64,000 nucleotides of DNA from Rikenellaceae bacterium. GTDB lineage: Bacteria > Bacteroidota > Bacteroidia > Bacteroidales > Rikenellaceae. The stretch lies in contig SUZM01000007.1 in assembly GCA_015059965.1 (NCBI GenBank), positions 32,553 to 96,552 on the forward strand. Reading direction: 5' to 3'. Every line of letters begins with the position of its first letter. Within the stretch, counting starts at the first letter, position 1. The notes below the pieces were generated by a model that ran no database searches, had not been told where the DNA came from, and was given only the letters and a program-made list of their open reading frames with translations. The position numbers and the translations under genes are program-made. Below, piece after piece: positions 1 to 9,090 of this stretch.

Positions 1-53
1 GTTTTCTTCGTGCGTTCATTGGGCGAAATTAGAACTAAACGAAGAAGACGAAT

Positions 54-2306
54 ATGCAATCGAGACTCTCAAAACTCTTGGAAGGGCTCTTGGCCCGCAC
101 CGCCTTTGATGCGGCAAAGCACCCTCCGATCTGTCACCCGACCGACCACCTGCTCCTCGCACTGCTTCGCGAAGAGGGTGCCATGGTTCATCGGATGCTG
201 ACACAAGAGCTGGGCAGCAACGCGCGAGAACAACTGGTTCGCCAAGTGGAGCAGACCACCCTTCACCGTGCGCTGACGGCCAACACGGAGCCCGAAAAAT
301 TCTACTCCACACTGCACGACCGGCTTGCGGGTCGTTTCCCACAGGAGCTGCGCATCGACTCGGCCCACCTGCTGCTCTGGCTTTTAGAGCAACCCGCCAC
401 CGCCTCCACCCCCCATTTTCATGCCGAGGGGATCACCCCCGAATGGCTCAACCAACGCCTCCATAGCCCGGAGCCGCTCCCCCTTCACGCCGCATCCCCG
501 GATGGAGGGGCTGAAGGCTGCGCCCAGGAGATGAACCCCGAGGCGAAGATCAACCGCTACGCCTGCGACCTGACACAGGAGGCCCGCAACGGGCGGATCG
601 ACCCCGTAACGGGACGCGACAAGGAGATCGACCAGGTGATTCGCATTCTGCAGCGCCGCCGCAAAAATAACCCCATACTGGTGGGTGAAGCCGGCGTAGG
701 GAAAAGCGCCCTGGTCGAGGGGTTGGCCCTGCGCATCGCAGCGAACGAGGTCCCCGAACAGCTCAGAGGCAAGCGCCTCTACTCGCTCGATGTGGGAGCC
801 CTGGTGGCCGGCACAAAGTTCCGAGGCGAGTTTGAGGAGCGGCTGCAGGAGCTGCTCGAAGAGCTGCGGCGGGATCGGCAGTGCCTGCTCTTCATCGACG
901 AGATACACACCATCACCGGAGCCGGAGCCACGCAGGGGAGCCTCGACCTGGCCAACCTGTTGAAGCCCCTGCTGGCCCGTGGTGAGGTACAGACCATCGG
1001 AGCCACCACGCCCGACGAGTATAGCCGCCACATCGAGACGGATGCCGCCCTGGTACGCCGCTTCCGCAAAGTGGCGGTGGAGCCCACCTCCGAGGCCCAG
1101 ACCCTCGAGATCCTAAAGCGCCTCGCGCCCCACTACGGCGCACACCACGGAGTGGAGTACACCCCCGAAGCCCTGGAGCAGTGCATCCGCCTTGCGGGGC
1201 GTTACCTCACCGATCGGCACTTCCCCGACAAGGCAATCGACCTGATGGACGAGGCGGGAGCCCGGGCGGCCCATGCGGGCCAAAAGGGGGTGGGAACGCA
1301 TGAGATCGAGGCGGTGGTAACCCTCCTGACGGGAATCCCCGCCGAGCGCCTCTCGGCCCGCGAAGGAGGCGAGTTGCTGGGGCTCGAGAAGCGCCTCCGA
1401 GAGCGGGTGATCGGACAGTCGGAGGCGGTGAGCACCCTGGCCCGAGCCATTCGTCGCGCACGGGCCGGCCTGCGTGAGCGGGGACGTCCGATGGGGGTCT
1501 TCCTCTTCACGGGGCCCACTGGTGTGGGCAAGACCCTGCTGGCCAAAGAGCTCACGCGGGAACTCTTCGCCTCGGGTCGCCACCTCATACGCCTCGACAT
1601 GGGGGAGTATAAGGAGCGACACAGCCTCTCGCGGCTGATCGGTTCGCCACCGGGCTACGTCGGCTACGGCGAAGGGGGTGAGCTGACCGAAGCCGTGCGC
1701 CGCAACCCCTACTCGGTAATCCTGCTTGACGAGATCGAAAAGGCCCACAAGGAGCTCTTCCACCTGCTGTTGCCACTGCTCGACGAGGGGCTCCTGACCG
1801 ATGCCGCAGGGCGCCGGGTGGACTTCCGCAACACGGTGATCATCATGACCTCAAACCTCGCAGGGAGCGCCCCCGCCAGGCCCCTGCGACAGATCGGATA
1901 CGGTGTACAAAGCCGACAGGAGCGCCCCCGTCAGGAGGAGGAGCTGCAACAGGCTCTCGAGGAGTGCTTTCCTCAGGAGTTCCTGGGACGTGTGGATGAG
2001 GTGATCCGCTTTCGCGAACTCGACACAAAGGCCCTGGTGCGAATCATCGAGCAGGAGCTTCTCGCACTGAGCCGCCGCACCGAGGAGCTGGGGTACCGCC
2101 TGCGCATCACCTCGAAGGCCCGCCTTCGGCTGGCCGACCGGGGACGGGAATCGCGCTACGGAGCCCGCGGCCTGAAGCACACCCTCAGGCGGGCGATCGA
2201 AGAGCCGCTCTCGGGGCTGATCCTGAGCGGCAAGATTCGCCCGGGCGGAGAGGTGATCGTCGAGGCCGACCGCCAAGGCCCGGGGGTAAGGCTTCGGGTT
2301 GCGTAA
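54..2306 (+). CDS. clpA: ClpA-type AAA+ unfoldase of the Clp protease
   Basis: ATP-dependent unfoldase that feeds substrates to the ClpP peptidase in the cytosol. The 750-residue protein has the ClpA order: an N-terminal adaptor/substrate domain (to about residue 150), a first AAA+ module with Walker A GEAGVGKS near 210 and Walker B LLFIDE near 280, and a second module with GPTGVGKT near 487 and VILLDE near 556. The ClpP-docking loop is IGYG near 613, a variant of the usual IG[FL]. The absence of a ClpB-type coiled-coil middle domain supports ClpA over ClpB. The start at 54 gives a normal N-domain and lies in AG-rich sequence. The 53 bases before it hold no recognisable gene; a clpS or other upstream gene could lie outside the window. 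Confidence 0.93.
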   Translation: MQSRLSKLLEGLLARTAFDAAKHPPICHPTDHLLLALLREEGAMVHRMLTQELGSNAREQLVRQVEQTTLHRALTANTEPEKFYSTLHDRLAGRFPQELRIDSAHLLLWLLEQPATASTPHFHAEGITPEWLNQRLHSPEPLPLHAASPDGGAEGCAQEMNPEAKINRYACDLTQEARNGRIDPVTGRDKEIDQVIRILQRRRKNNPILVGEAGVGKSALVEGLALRIAANEVPEQLRGKRLYSLDVGALVAGTKFRGEFEERLQELLEELRRDRQCLLFIDEIHTITGAGATQGSLDLANLLKPLLARGEVQTIGATTPDEYSRHIETDAALVRRFRKVAVEPTSEAQTLEILKRLAPHYGAHHGVEYTPEALEQCIRLAGRYLTDRHFPDKAIDLMDEAGARAAHAGQKGVGTHEIEAVVTLLTGIPAERLSAREGGELLGLEKRLRERVIGQSEAVSTLARAIRRARAGLRERGRPMGVFLFTGPTGVGKTLLAKELTRELFASGRHLIRLDMGEYKERHSLSRLIGSPPGYVGYGEGGELTEAVRRNPYSVILLDEIEKAHKELFHLLLPLLDEGLLTDAAGRRVDFRNTVIIMTSNLAGSAPARPLRQIGYGVQSRQERPRQEEELQQALEECFPQEFLGRVDEVIRFRELDTKALVRIIEQELLALSRRTEELGYRLRITSKARLRLADRGRESRYGARGLKHTLRRAIEEPLSGLILSGKIRPGGEVIVEADRQGPGVRLRVA

Positions 2307-2330
2307 AGCTTTTGAAATTCACGATTCACA

Positions 2331-2390
2331 ATTATTCCCTTGTCGCAGGAATGATCACCAAAGAATGTTCCGGTGCGCAAGCCCTATAAT
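2331..2390. repeat. Dispersed structured repeat, copy 1
   Basis: This 60-base block aligns along its length with 50881-50941 (shared blocks TTCCCTTGTC and GCAAGCCC). Each copy can fold into a hairpin: here CTTG...CAAG closes an outer stem and GGAA...TTCC an inner one. In the other copy the inner stem is AGAATAT...ATATTCT, so bases change while pairing is kept. It lies between the end of clpA and the MATE promoter and may act as a terminator or 3' UTR element. Confidence 0.6.
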
Positions 2391-2391
2391 T

Positions 2392-2419
2392 TTGAATTGT
2401 GAATTTTGAATTGTGAATT
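2392..2419. repeat. Heptamer tandem repeat
   Basis: Four perfect heptamers alternate TTGAATT and GTGAATT. The same 7-base register recurs in several other intergenic spaces of the window (12782, 40118, 43164, 50943). It sits where the -33 region of the MATE promoter should be. Confidence 0.7.
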
Positions 2420-2433
2420 TTGTTGTATCTTTG
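2411..2433 (+). promoter_or_regulatory. Bacteroidota-type promoter of the MATE gene
   Basis: The -7 box TATCTTTG lies at 2426-2433. A TTG lies within the heptamer repeat upstream (2411-2413), though its spacing to the -7 box is short. The ATG at 2441 begins seven bases after the box, so the transcript is probably leaderless or nearly so. Confidence 0.6.
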
Positions 2434-2440
2434 CATCCGC

Positions 2441-3823
2441 ATGTACCATTTTTCGACATACAAAGAGCAATACAAGGCGACTCTGAAACTCGCTTTCCCG
2501 GTGGTACTCACCCAGTTGGGGCAGATTATGGTGCAGTTTGCCGACAACGTGATGGTGGGTCGCTACGGCGGGGAGGATGCCGTACCGCTGGCTGCCGTAT
2601 CGTTTGCCAACTCGGTATTCTTTCTCTTCTTCATCGCCGCCATCGGCATCAGCTTCGGCCTCACACCCCTGGTCGGCGAGCTCTACGCCCAAAAGCGCGA
2701 AGAGCGCTCTGTGGAGCTCTTTCAATCGGGAGTGCGCCTCTATCTGCTCATCGGAGTGGTCTCGAGCCTGCTGCTCTGGGGCTTCATCCCGGCGCTCTAC
2801 CACATGGGGCAGCCTCACGAGGTGGTCGATATGGCGATCCCCTACTACCGCTACCTGACCTACAGCATGCCCTTTACCATGCTCTTCTTCAGCTCCAAGC
2901 AGCTGCTTGAGGGGCTCGGCAACACCCGGGCACAGATGGCGGCCACCATCCTCTGCAACCTGCTCAACATCGGTCTCAACTGGGTCTTCATCTATGGCAA
3001 GTTCGGCTTCAAAGAGATGGGGGCCGAGGGTGCCGGTCTGGCCACCTTCCTCGCCCGCAGCCTCCTGCCGCTATTGATGTTCGGCTACATGTTCCTCCGG
3101 GAGCGCTACCGCATCTACTTCCGCCGCTTCCGACTCTTTGCCTGGAGCCGAGAGGATACAGCCACCCTGCTGCGCATCGGTTTCCCGATCTCGGCACAGG
3201 TCTTTCTCGAGTCCTCGGCCTTCGTCTTTATCGGCATCATGATGGGCTGGTTCAGCACCGCGGCCATCTCGGCCAACCAGATCATCCAGACCCTCGCCAA
3301 TGCCGCTTTCAACATCGTCATGTCGGTGGGTGTGGCCTCCACGATCCGCGTATCGCACAACTACGGAGTGCGTAACTTCGACGAGATCTCCCTTGCGGCC
3401 AAGAGCTCCTACCACCTGGCAATCCTCTGGAACAGCTTTGCTGCCCTGATCTTCATTCTCTTCCGCTACGAAATCGCCCACCTGTTCACGGCCAACCCCG
3501 AGGTGATCGAACTCACGGCCCGTATGATGCCGCTGATCGCCCTCTTCCAGCTCTCGGACGGCATTCAGAACGTCTCGGTGGGTGTGCTGCGCGGTCTGCA
3601 GGATGTCAAGGCGATCATGCCCATCGCCTTTGTGGCCTACATCGTGCTGAACCTGCCGATCGGCTACCTGCTCGGCTTCAGCTTCAACATGGGCCCGAAT
3701 GGCCTTATTCTGAGCTTCACGGTGGGCCTTACAAGCGCCGCCCTGCTGATGATTCGCCGCATTCGCAAACGCATGCGCACCTTAAGGAGTGAGACCTCTA
3801 CACCTCCCGCCATCATGAGTTAG
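2441..3823 (+). CDS. MATE family multidrug/toxin exporter
   Basis: Inner-membrane exporter of the MATE (NorM/DinF) family that expels organic cations or drugs using a Na+ or H+ gradient. The 460-residue protein shows the expected twelve hydrophobic segments and two-fold pattern: an opening segment LAFPVVLTQLGQIM, then a second half starting near residue 237 with the related LLRIGFPISAQVFLE. The motif VMVGRYG follows the first helix, as in the family. The ATG at 2441 is chosen over an upstream TTG because the promoter -7 box overlaps that region. It ends with a basic tail, is transcribed alone, and its substrate cannot be told from sequence. Confidence 0.9.
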   Translation: MYHFSTYKEQYKATLKLAFPVVLTQLGQIMVQFADNVMVGRYGGEDAVPLAAVSFANSVFFLFFIAAIGISFGLTPLVGELYAQKREERSVELFQSGVRLYLLIGVVSSLLLWGFIPALYHMGQPHEVVDMAIPYYRYLTYSMPFTMLFFSSKQLLEGLGNTRAQMAATILCNLLNIGLNWVFIYGKFGFKEMGAEGAGLATFLARSLLPLLMFGYMFLRERYRIYFRRFRLFAWSREDTATLLRIGFPISAQVFLESSAFVFIGIMMGWFSTAAISANQIIQTLANAAFNIVMSVGVASTIRVSHNYGVRNFDEISLAAKSSYHLAILWNSFAALIFILFRYEIAHLFTANPEVIELTARMMPLIALFQLSDGIQNVSVGVLRGLQDVKAIMPIAFVAYIVLNLPIGYLLGFSFNMGPNGLILSFTVGLTSAALLMIRRIRKRMRTLRSETSTPPAIMS

Positions 3824-3857
3824 CCCCAAAGGTTAGGAAATTCGAAAAAAAATTCCT

Positions 3858-3865
3858 ACCTTTAC
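3858..3865 (+). promoter_or_regulatory. Probable -7 box for ricT-gldH
   Basis: TACCTTTA differs from the TAnnTTTG consensus by one base and lies 15 bases before the ricT start codon. Confidence 0.4.
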
Positions 3866-3880
3866 ACAAATTTTTTGACC

Positions 3881-5221
3881 ATGGACCAAGATCAACAACA
3901 TAAGAAGTGTCATCATAAGCCCGAAATCGGCCGCGGATGCTCGTTCTGCAACTGCGGAAACGAGGTGGAAGCCACCCCTATGGAGGGGTGTTTCAAACTC
4001 CACGAAACCCAGTGGACTGAGGGCTACCCCGACAATATCCCGACCGACATTTTTGAGGTGCGATTTAAGAATACCCGCCGCTCCTACTACCAGAACGTCA
4101 ATAATTTGGAGCTCAAGCGCGGCGATATTGTGGCTGTCGAGGCCTCACCGGGCCACGACATCGGCATCATCTCGCTGACGGGCGACATGGTGGCCAAGCA
4201 GATGAAACGCGTGGGCTTCTTCCCCTACAACGGAGAGTATAAGAAGATCTACCGCAAGGCCAAGCCCTACGATATCGAACGCTGGCAGGAGGCCATCGCC
4301 CTGGAGCATGAGACGATGATCGCCTCACGCCAGATTGCCGCCGACATGGGCCTCAACATGAAGATCGGAGATGTGGAGTATCAGGGCGACAAGATCAAGG
4401 CCATCTTCTACTACATCGCCGACGAGCGTGTCGATTTCCGCGAACTGATCAAGGTCTTTGCCGAGCGTTTCCACATCCGCATCGAGATGAAGCAGATCGG
4501 AGCCCGCCAGGAGGCAGGGCGTATCGGCGGACTGGGGGCCTGCGGCCGCGAGCTCTGCTGCGCCTCGTGGATCTCAAACTTCATGAGCGTGACGACCAAT
4601 GCCGCCCGTGTGCAGGAGCTCTCGCTCAATCCGCTGAAACTGGCCGGACAGTGCTCGAAGCTCAAGTGCTGTCTGATGTACGAATACGACTGCTACAGCG
4701 ATGCCCGCCGCATCTTCCCGCGCGTAAAGGAGCTCCAGGCCCTGGATGGCGACTACTACTTCATCAAGAACGATATTCTGGCCGGCACAATGACCTTCTC
4801 GAGCAGCAAGGATTCGCTCTCGAATCTGGTGGTGCTGCCCGTGGAGCGTGTCAAGGAGATCATGGCCCTGAACCGCGCCGGACAGAAGGTCGAGCAGTTG
4901 CAGGAGTTCACCACAGAGGAGCAGGTACACGACGAGCCCACTTACCGTGCCGAGGAGGACAGCATCACCCGCTTTGACAAGAAGCGCAACAAGCGCAAGA
5001 AGGGGACAAAGCGCACCGGCAACCGCCCCGCGGAAGGTCACAAGGAGGCCCAGAAGGAGGGCAACACCCCAAGCGAGGGGAACAGCGAGGAGTCGCGCCC
5101 GCACCACAACGGACAACGTCGCAACAACCGCAACAACCACCGCTCCCACAACAGCCGCCGAGGCGGAAACGGGAATAACGGGGGCAATGGAGGCAACGGA
5201 GGCAACAACCAAACGGCGTAG
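3881..5221 (+). CDS. ricT: RicT/PSP1-domain protein (YaaT family)
   Basis: Member of the PSP1 C-terminal domain family; in Bacillus the homologue (RicT/YaaT) works in a Y-complex that carries Fe-S clusters and promotes RNA processing. The 446-residue protein has a cysteine-rich N-terminus (CSFCNCGN) and the conserved core GACGRELCCASW followed by QCSKLKCC. The last 70 or so residues are a low-complexity basic tail rich in Asn, Gly and Arg, ending in GGNGGNGGN, likely RNA-binding. The ATG at 3881 is preferred to the TTG six bases upstream. gldH follows after a single base, so the two are co-transcribed. The precise role in Bacteroidota is unknown. Confidence 0.85.
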   Translation: MDQDQQHKKCHHKPEIGRGCSFCNCGNEVEATPMEGCFKLHETQWTEGYPDNIPTDIFEVRFKNTRRSYYQNVNNLELKRGDIVAVEASPGHDIGIISLTGDMVAKQMKRVGFFPYNGEYKKIYRKAKPYDIERWQEAIALEHETMIASRQIAADMGLNMKIGDVEYQGDKIKAIFYYIADERVDFRELIKVFAERFHIRIEMKQIGARQEAGRIGGLGACGRELCCASWISNFMSVTTNAARVQELSLNPLKLAGQCSKLKCCLMYEYDCYSDARRIFPRVKELQALDGDYYFIKNDILAGTMTFSSSKDSLSNLVVLPVERVKEIMALNRAGQKVEQLQEFTTEEQVHDEPTYRAEEDSITRFDKKRNKRKKGTKRTGNRPAEGHKEAQKEGNTPSEGNSEESRPHHNGQRRNNRNNHRSHNSRRGGNGNNGGNGGNGGNNQTA

Positions 5222-5222
5222 A

Positions 5223-5657
5223 ATGCGAGGGATAATCGGGATTCTGCTCTGGGGAGGGTTGCTGTGCGGCTGCACACGTCCCACGCAGGCCGTGATGGCG
5301 GATGTCGATCCCTACAAGTGGTCGGAGGAGGCCGCCGTGAAGATCGAGAACGCCGACACGCTGACCCTGCGCGACCTCTCGTTGGTGATCCGCTCCAACC
5401 GCCTCTTTCGCGAAGATACGCTCCACCTGGAGCTGACACTCCGGACCCCGGACTCGAGTCGCTACAGCGAAGTGGTCGCCTTCCCGGTGCGCCATATCCA
5501 TCGTCCTGCGGCCCTGCGGCTCATTGACGAGATCCCCTACCGCCACGATGTGATCCTCAACCAATTCGGCACCTACCGCCTGACGCTCAAGCCCCTCCAC
5601 CCGATTCGCGGCATTGAGGCAGCCGGCATCAATGTGGTCAGAGCATCAGCAAATTAG
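5223..5657 (+). CDS. gldH: GldH-like lipoprotein
   Basis: Small lipoprotein of 144 residues. The signal peptide ends in LLCGC with the lipid-bearing cysteine at residue 17. The body matches the GldH family: after DPYKWS it has an RDLSLVIRSNR stretch and a C-terminal TYRLTLKPLHPI strand. GldH is named for gliding in Flavobacterium but is widely kept in non-gliding Bacteroidales, so the name does not imply motility; no other gld genes are present here. It starts one base after the ricT stop codon, an arrangement pointing to an operon. The start is set by the signal peptide; longer readings run into the ricT low-complexity tail. Confidence 0.82.
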   Translation: MRGIIGILLWGGLLCGCTRPTQAVMADVDPYKWSEEAAVKIENADTLTLRDLSLVIRSNRLFREDTLHLELTLRTPDSSRYSEVVAFPVRHIHRPAALRLIDEIPYRHDVILNQFGTYRLTLKPLHPIRGIEAAGINVVRASAN

Positions 5658-5692
5658 GAGTTAGAAACAATCCAACAAATCATACATCAGAA

Positions 5693-6436
5693 ATGGGCAA
5701 AGACAAATTGCGCAGATTTGCAGAGAACCTCACCTTCGACTGCTTTGTACAACCCGAGTTTGAAGAGGTGTTTCAGAAGGAGCACCCGCTGAAGGGAAAT
5801 TGGCATCGGGAGTTTTTCAAGAACGACAACCCGATTGTGCTGGAGCTCGGCTGCGGCAAAGGCGAATATACGGTGGCCCTCGCAGAGCGCTACCCCGAGA
5901 AGAACTTCATCGGCATCGATATCAAGGGGGCCAGAATGTGGCGCGGAGCCAAGACCGCCACAGAGCAGGGCATGCAGAACGCCGGATTCCTGCGCACGCG
6001 CATCGAATTTATCGAGTCGCTCTTCGCTCCGGGCGAGGTCTCGGAGATCTGGATCACCTTCCCCGATCCGCAGCTCAAGACCCGCCGTGCGAAGAAGCGC
6101 CTTACGGGCCCGCTCTTCCTGGAGCACTACGCCAAGATGCTCCGCGAGGAGGGGGTAATCCACCTGAAGACCGACTCGCAACACCTCTATAATTATACGC
6201 AGGCCGTAATTGATCACTTCGGCCTGAAGCGCCTGGCGGCCAACAACGACATCTATGGCACGGGCTATGCCGATGAGCGCCTGGCCGTCAAAACCGCCTA
6301 CGAAATGATGTTCCTCGAACGCGGGCTGCCGATCACCTATACACAGTTCTCGCTCGCCGGAAAGAGTTCGTTCCCCTGGTTCGACTGGGAGGGAGACGAC
6401 GTCCCGGAAAAGGATAACGAAGCAGAGCGCAAGTAG
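5693..6436 (+). CDS. trmB: tRNA (guanine46-N7)-methyltransferase
   Basis: Methylates G46 in the variable loop of tRNAs using S-adenosylmethionine. The 247-residue protein has the SAM-binding motif LELGCGKGEYT near residue 48, an acidic GIDIKGARMWRGA second motif near 75, and the TrmB signature TFPDPQLKTRRAKKRL near 121. It starts 35 bases after gldH and may share its transcript. A strong terminator lies downstream at 6564. The C-terminal FSLAGKSSFPWFDWEGDD stretch is an extension commonly seen in Bacteroidota copies. Confidence 0.93.
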   Translation: MGKDKLRRFAENLTFDCFVQPEFEEVFQKEHPLKGNWHREFFKNDNPIVLELGCGKGEYTVALAERYPEKNFIGIDIKGARMWRGAKTATEQGMQNAGFLRTRIEFIESLFAPGEVSEIWITFPDPQLKTRRAKKRLTGPLFLEHYAKMLREEGVIHLKTDSQHLYNYTQAVIDHFGLKRLAANNDIYGTGYADERLAVKTAYEMMFLERGLPITYTQFSLAGKSSFPWFDWEGDDVPEKDNEAERK

Positions 6437-6563
6437 CACAAACCGGGCGGCGATCCGTTGCTGCGCTTCTCCTCAAAATGCCCCTGGGAAAAAGGCAAAC
6501 CACGCTTTTTGGGGAAGCCGCAAAGAGCAGACCAACCCCGGTTATACCATCCCGACGAATCGC

Positions 6564-6596
6564 GACTGTCGCAACATACTGCGACAGTCTTTTTTT
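6564..6596 (+). terminator. Rho-independent terminator after trmB
   Basis: A perfect 10-base stem, GACTGTCGCA paired with TGCGACAGTC around a six-base loop, is followed by seven T. Confidence 0.88.
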
Positions 6597-6668
6597 GTAT
6601 GGAGCCCAGAGGAGCAGGAGCCCCAAAGGCCGAGAAGAGACCAAAACGAGAAAAGTTTGAGAAAAAAG

Positions 6669-6699
6669 TTGGTGATCTGAAAAAAAATGTTTAATTTTG
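6669..6699 (+). promoter_or_regulatory. Promoter of the iorAB operon
   Basis: TTG at 6669-6671 and TAATTTTG at 6692-6699 are 20 bases apart, matching the Bacteroidota -33/-7 pattern. This leaves a leader of about 145 bases before iorA in which no riboswitch was recognised. The rest of 6437-6851 shows no convincing gene. Confidence 0.55.
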
Positions 6700-6851
6700 A
6701 CAAGATTGTGAGTGTGCTTTTCTCCCCGGAGGAGCCGAAAATGGGGCGAACAAAGGAGAGAAAAACAGGATAATAACTTGACCCACAGCGCACAACAGCC
6801 AATCAGAAGAACAAAAAAGCAACTAAAAACATAAAACCTAAAACTTCTATT

Positions 6852-8456
6852 ATGAAAAGACTTTTATTGGGTGATGAGGCGATTGCCTTGGGCGCGCTTC
6901 ACGCAGGATTGTCGGGTGTTTATGCCTATCCGGGCACGCCTTCGACCGAGATCACGGAGTTCATTCAGCTGCAGCAGGCTACCCGCAAGGAGGGTGAAGC
7001 GGAGGTAAAGTGCCGCTGGGCCACCAACGAGAAGACCGCCATGGAGGGGGCTCTCGGCATGTCCTACATGGGCAAGCGCGCGCTGGTCTGCATGAAGCAT
7101 GTGGGCATGAACGTCGCTGCCGATGCCTTCGTAAACTCGGCCATGACCGGTGCCAACGGCGGTCTGGTGGTGGTAGCCGCCGACGACCCCTCAATGCACT
7201 CGTCGCAGAACGAGCAGGACTCGCGCTTCTACGGCAAGTTTGCTCTGATTCCCGTCTTCGAGCCCTCGTCGCAGCAGGAGGCCTACGACATGATTCGCGC
7301 CGCCTTCGACTACTCGGAGAAGTTCCAGATTCCCGTGCTGATGCGCGTTACGACCCGTATGGCCCACTCGCGTGCCGTGGTTACGCTCGGTGAGCAGCGT
7401 CCCCAGAACGAGTGCTCGACCCCGCAGCGTCCCCGCCAGTGGATCCTGCTGCCCGGTAACTCGCGCGTGCGCTACAATACCCTGCTGGAGGAGCAGCAGC
7501 TCTTCGAGCAGGATGCCGTAGAGTCTAAGTTCAACAGCTACAAGGCCGGCACGGACAAGAAGCTCGGTATCGTAGCTTGCGGTATCGCCTACAACTACCT
7601 GATGGAGAACTATCCCGACGGATGCCCCTACACGGTGGTAAAGGTGGCTCAGTACCCCCTGCCCAAGAAGCTCATCGCACAGATGGTAGCCGAGGGTGTT
7701 CAGGAGGTGATGGTCATGGAGGAGGGCCAGCCCGTCGTGGAGGAGCAGATGCGCGGCCTGGTGCCCTCGTCGATCCCCGTAACGGGCCGTCTGACGGGTG
7801 CCCTGCCCCGTGCCGGCGAGCTCACGCCCGACTCGGTTCGCAAGGCCCTCGGCATGGAGGCGCTGGCTACGTTCGATGCCGAACCGCTGGTGGCTCCCCG
7901 TCCGCCCGCCTTGTGCCAGGGTTGCGGCCACCGCGACATGTATACCGCCCTCAATGAGGTGGCTCGCGAGTATGCCGACCCCAGAGTATTTGCCGATATC
8001 GGTTGCTACACGCTGGGTGCTATGCCTCCCTTCCAGGCAATCCACACCTGCGTAGAGATGGGTGCCTCGATCACGATGGCCCGCGGCGCCTCGGAGGCCG
8101 GACAGCATCCCGCCTTTGCCGTGATCGGCGACTCGACCTTCACCCACTCGGGCATCACGGGTCTTCTGGACTGCGTGAATGCGAAGGCCAACGTGGTGAT
8201 CATCATCTCGGACAACCTGACGACGGGTATGACCGGAGGCCAGGATTCGGCCGGTACGGGCCGTCTGGAGGCCATCTGCCAGGGTGTGGGTGTAGAGCCC
8301 GAGCACATCCGCGTGGTGGTGCCCCTGCCCAAGAACATGGAGGAGATCAAGCAGGTGCTGCGCGATGAGATCGCCTATCCGGGTGTCTCGGTAGTGATCC
8401 CCCGTCGCGAGTGCATCCAGACCCTGAAGCGTCACGCCAAGCAGCAGAAGAAATAA
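6852..8456 (+). CDS. iorA: Indolepyruvate ferredoxin oxidoreductase, alpha subunit
   Basis: Thiamine-diphosphate subunit of the enzyme that oxidatively decarboxylates aryl pyruvates to aryl-acetyl-CoA with ferredoxin as acceptor. The 534-residue protein starts with the family signature LLGDEAIALGALHAG and YAYPGTPSTEI. The C-terminal half holds LCQGCGHRD near residue 355 and the diphosphate-binding GDSTFTHSGITG near 426. Many IorA proteins end in a ferredoxin-like domain with two [4Fe-4S] clusters; this one stops at the end of the catalytic domain without those CxxCxxC motifs, so electrons may pass through a separate ferredoxin. iorB follows after 49 bases and the aminotransferase after that, forming an operon. 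Confidence 0.9.
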   Translation: MKRLLLGDEAIALGALHAGLSGVYAYPGTPSTEITEFIQLQQATRKEGEAEVKCRWATNEKTAMEGALGMSYMGKRALVCMKHVGMNVAADAFVNSAMTGANGGLVVVAADDPSMHSSQNEQDSRFYGKFALIPVFEPSSQQEAYDMIRAAFDYSEKFQIPVLMRVTTRMAHSRAVVTLGEQRPQNECSTPQRPRQWILLPGNSRVRYNTLLEEQQLFEQDAVESKFNSYKAGTDKKLGIVACGIAYNYLMENYPDGCPYTVVKVAQYPLPKKLIAQMVAEGVQEVMVMEEGQPVVEEQMRGLVPSSIPVTGRLTGALPRAGELTPDSVRKALGMEALATFDAEPLVAPRPPALCQGCGHRDMYTALNEVAREYADPRVFADIGCYTLGAMPPFQAIHTCVEMGASITMARGASEAGQHPAFAVIGDSTFTHSGITGLLDCVNAKANVVIIISDNLTTGMTGGQDSAGTGRLEAICQGVGVEPEHIRVVVPLPKNMEEIKQVLRDEIAYPGVSVVIPRRECIQTLKRHAKQQKK

Positions 8457-8505
8457 CCGCGAGCAAGAAGCCTGAAAAGAAGAACAACCTAAAAGTTAGA
8501 AAACT

Positions 8506-9087
8506 ATGAAAAAAGATATTATTTTGGCAGGTGTAGGCGGTCAGGGTATCCTCTCGATTGCCACCATCATCGGCGAGGCTGCCATTGCCGAGAATCTCTA
8601 TATCAAGCAGGCCGAGGTCCACGGCATGAGCCAGCGCGGTGGTGACGTACAGTCGAATCTGCGCCTCTCGTCGGAGCCCATTGCCAGCGACCTGATTCCC
8701 AAGGGCGGTGCCGATCTGATCATCTCGCTCGAGCCCATGGAGGCCCTGCGTTATCTGCCCTACCTGAAGCAGGACGGCTGGATTGTAACGAACTCCGTAC
8801 CCTTCGTAAATATCCCCAACTACCCCGAGCTGGAGACCCTGCACGCCCGCATGAAGGCGCTGCCGCAGGTGGTGATGCTCGACGTAGAGACGCTGGCCAA
8901 GGAGGCCGGAGCCCCTCTGCAGGCAGCCAACATGGTGCTGCTCGGAGCCGCCATTCCGATGCTGGGTCTCGAGGCAGAGAAGATCGAGGCCGGCGTGCAG
9001 CGCATCTTCGGCCGCAAGGGCGAGGAGGTTGTCAATAAGAACCTGGCCGCCATTCGTGCCGGCATGAACAACTCGATCAAGCTGTAG
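8506..9087 (+). CDS. iorB: Indolepyruvate oxidoreductase, beta subunit
   Basis: Gamma-domain-like partner of IorA, 193 residues. It opens with the typical ILAGVGGQGILS and has the conserved KQAEVHGMSQRGGDVQS stretch near residue 43, shared with the gamma domains of 2-oxoacid:ferredoxin oxidoreductases. It sits between iorA and the aminotransferase; the latter begins three bases after its stop codon, so the three are almost certainly co-translated. Confidence 0.9.
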   Translation: MKKDIILAGVGGQGILSIATIIGEAAIAENLYIKQAEVHGMSQRGGDVQSNLRLSSEPIASDLIPKGGADLIISLEPMEALRYLPYLKQDGWIVTNSVPFVNIPNYPELETLHARMKALPQVVMLDVETLAKEAGAPLQAANMVLLGAAIPMLGLEAEKIEAGVQRIFGRKGEEVVNKNLAAIRAGMNNSIKL

Positions 9088-9090
9088 GCT

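Noticed and set aside
1..53. End of an upstream gene such as clpS
   Set aside because: Short frames run in from the left edge in all three phases, but none shows the ClpS C-terminal pattern, so nothing can be assigned.
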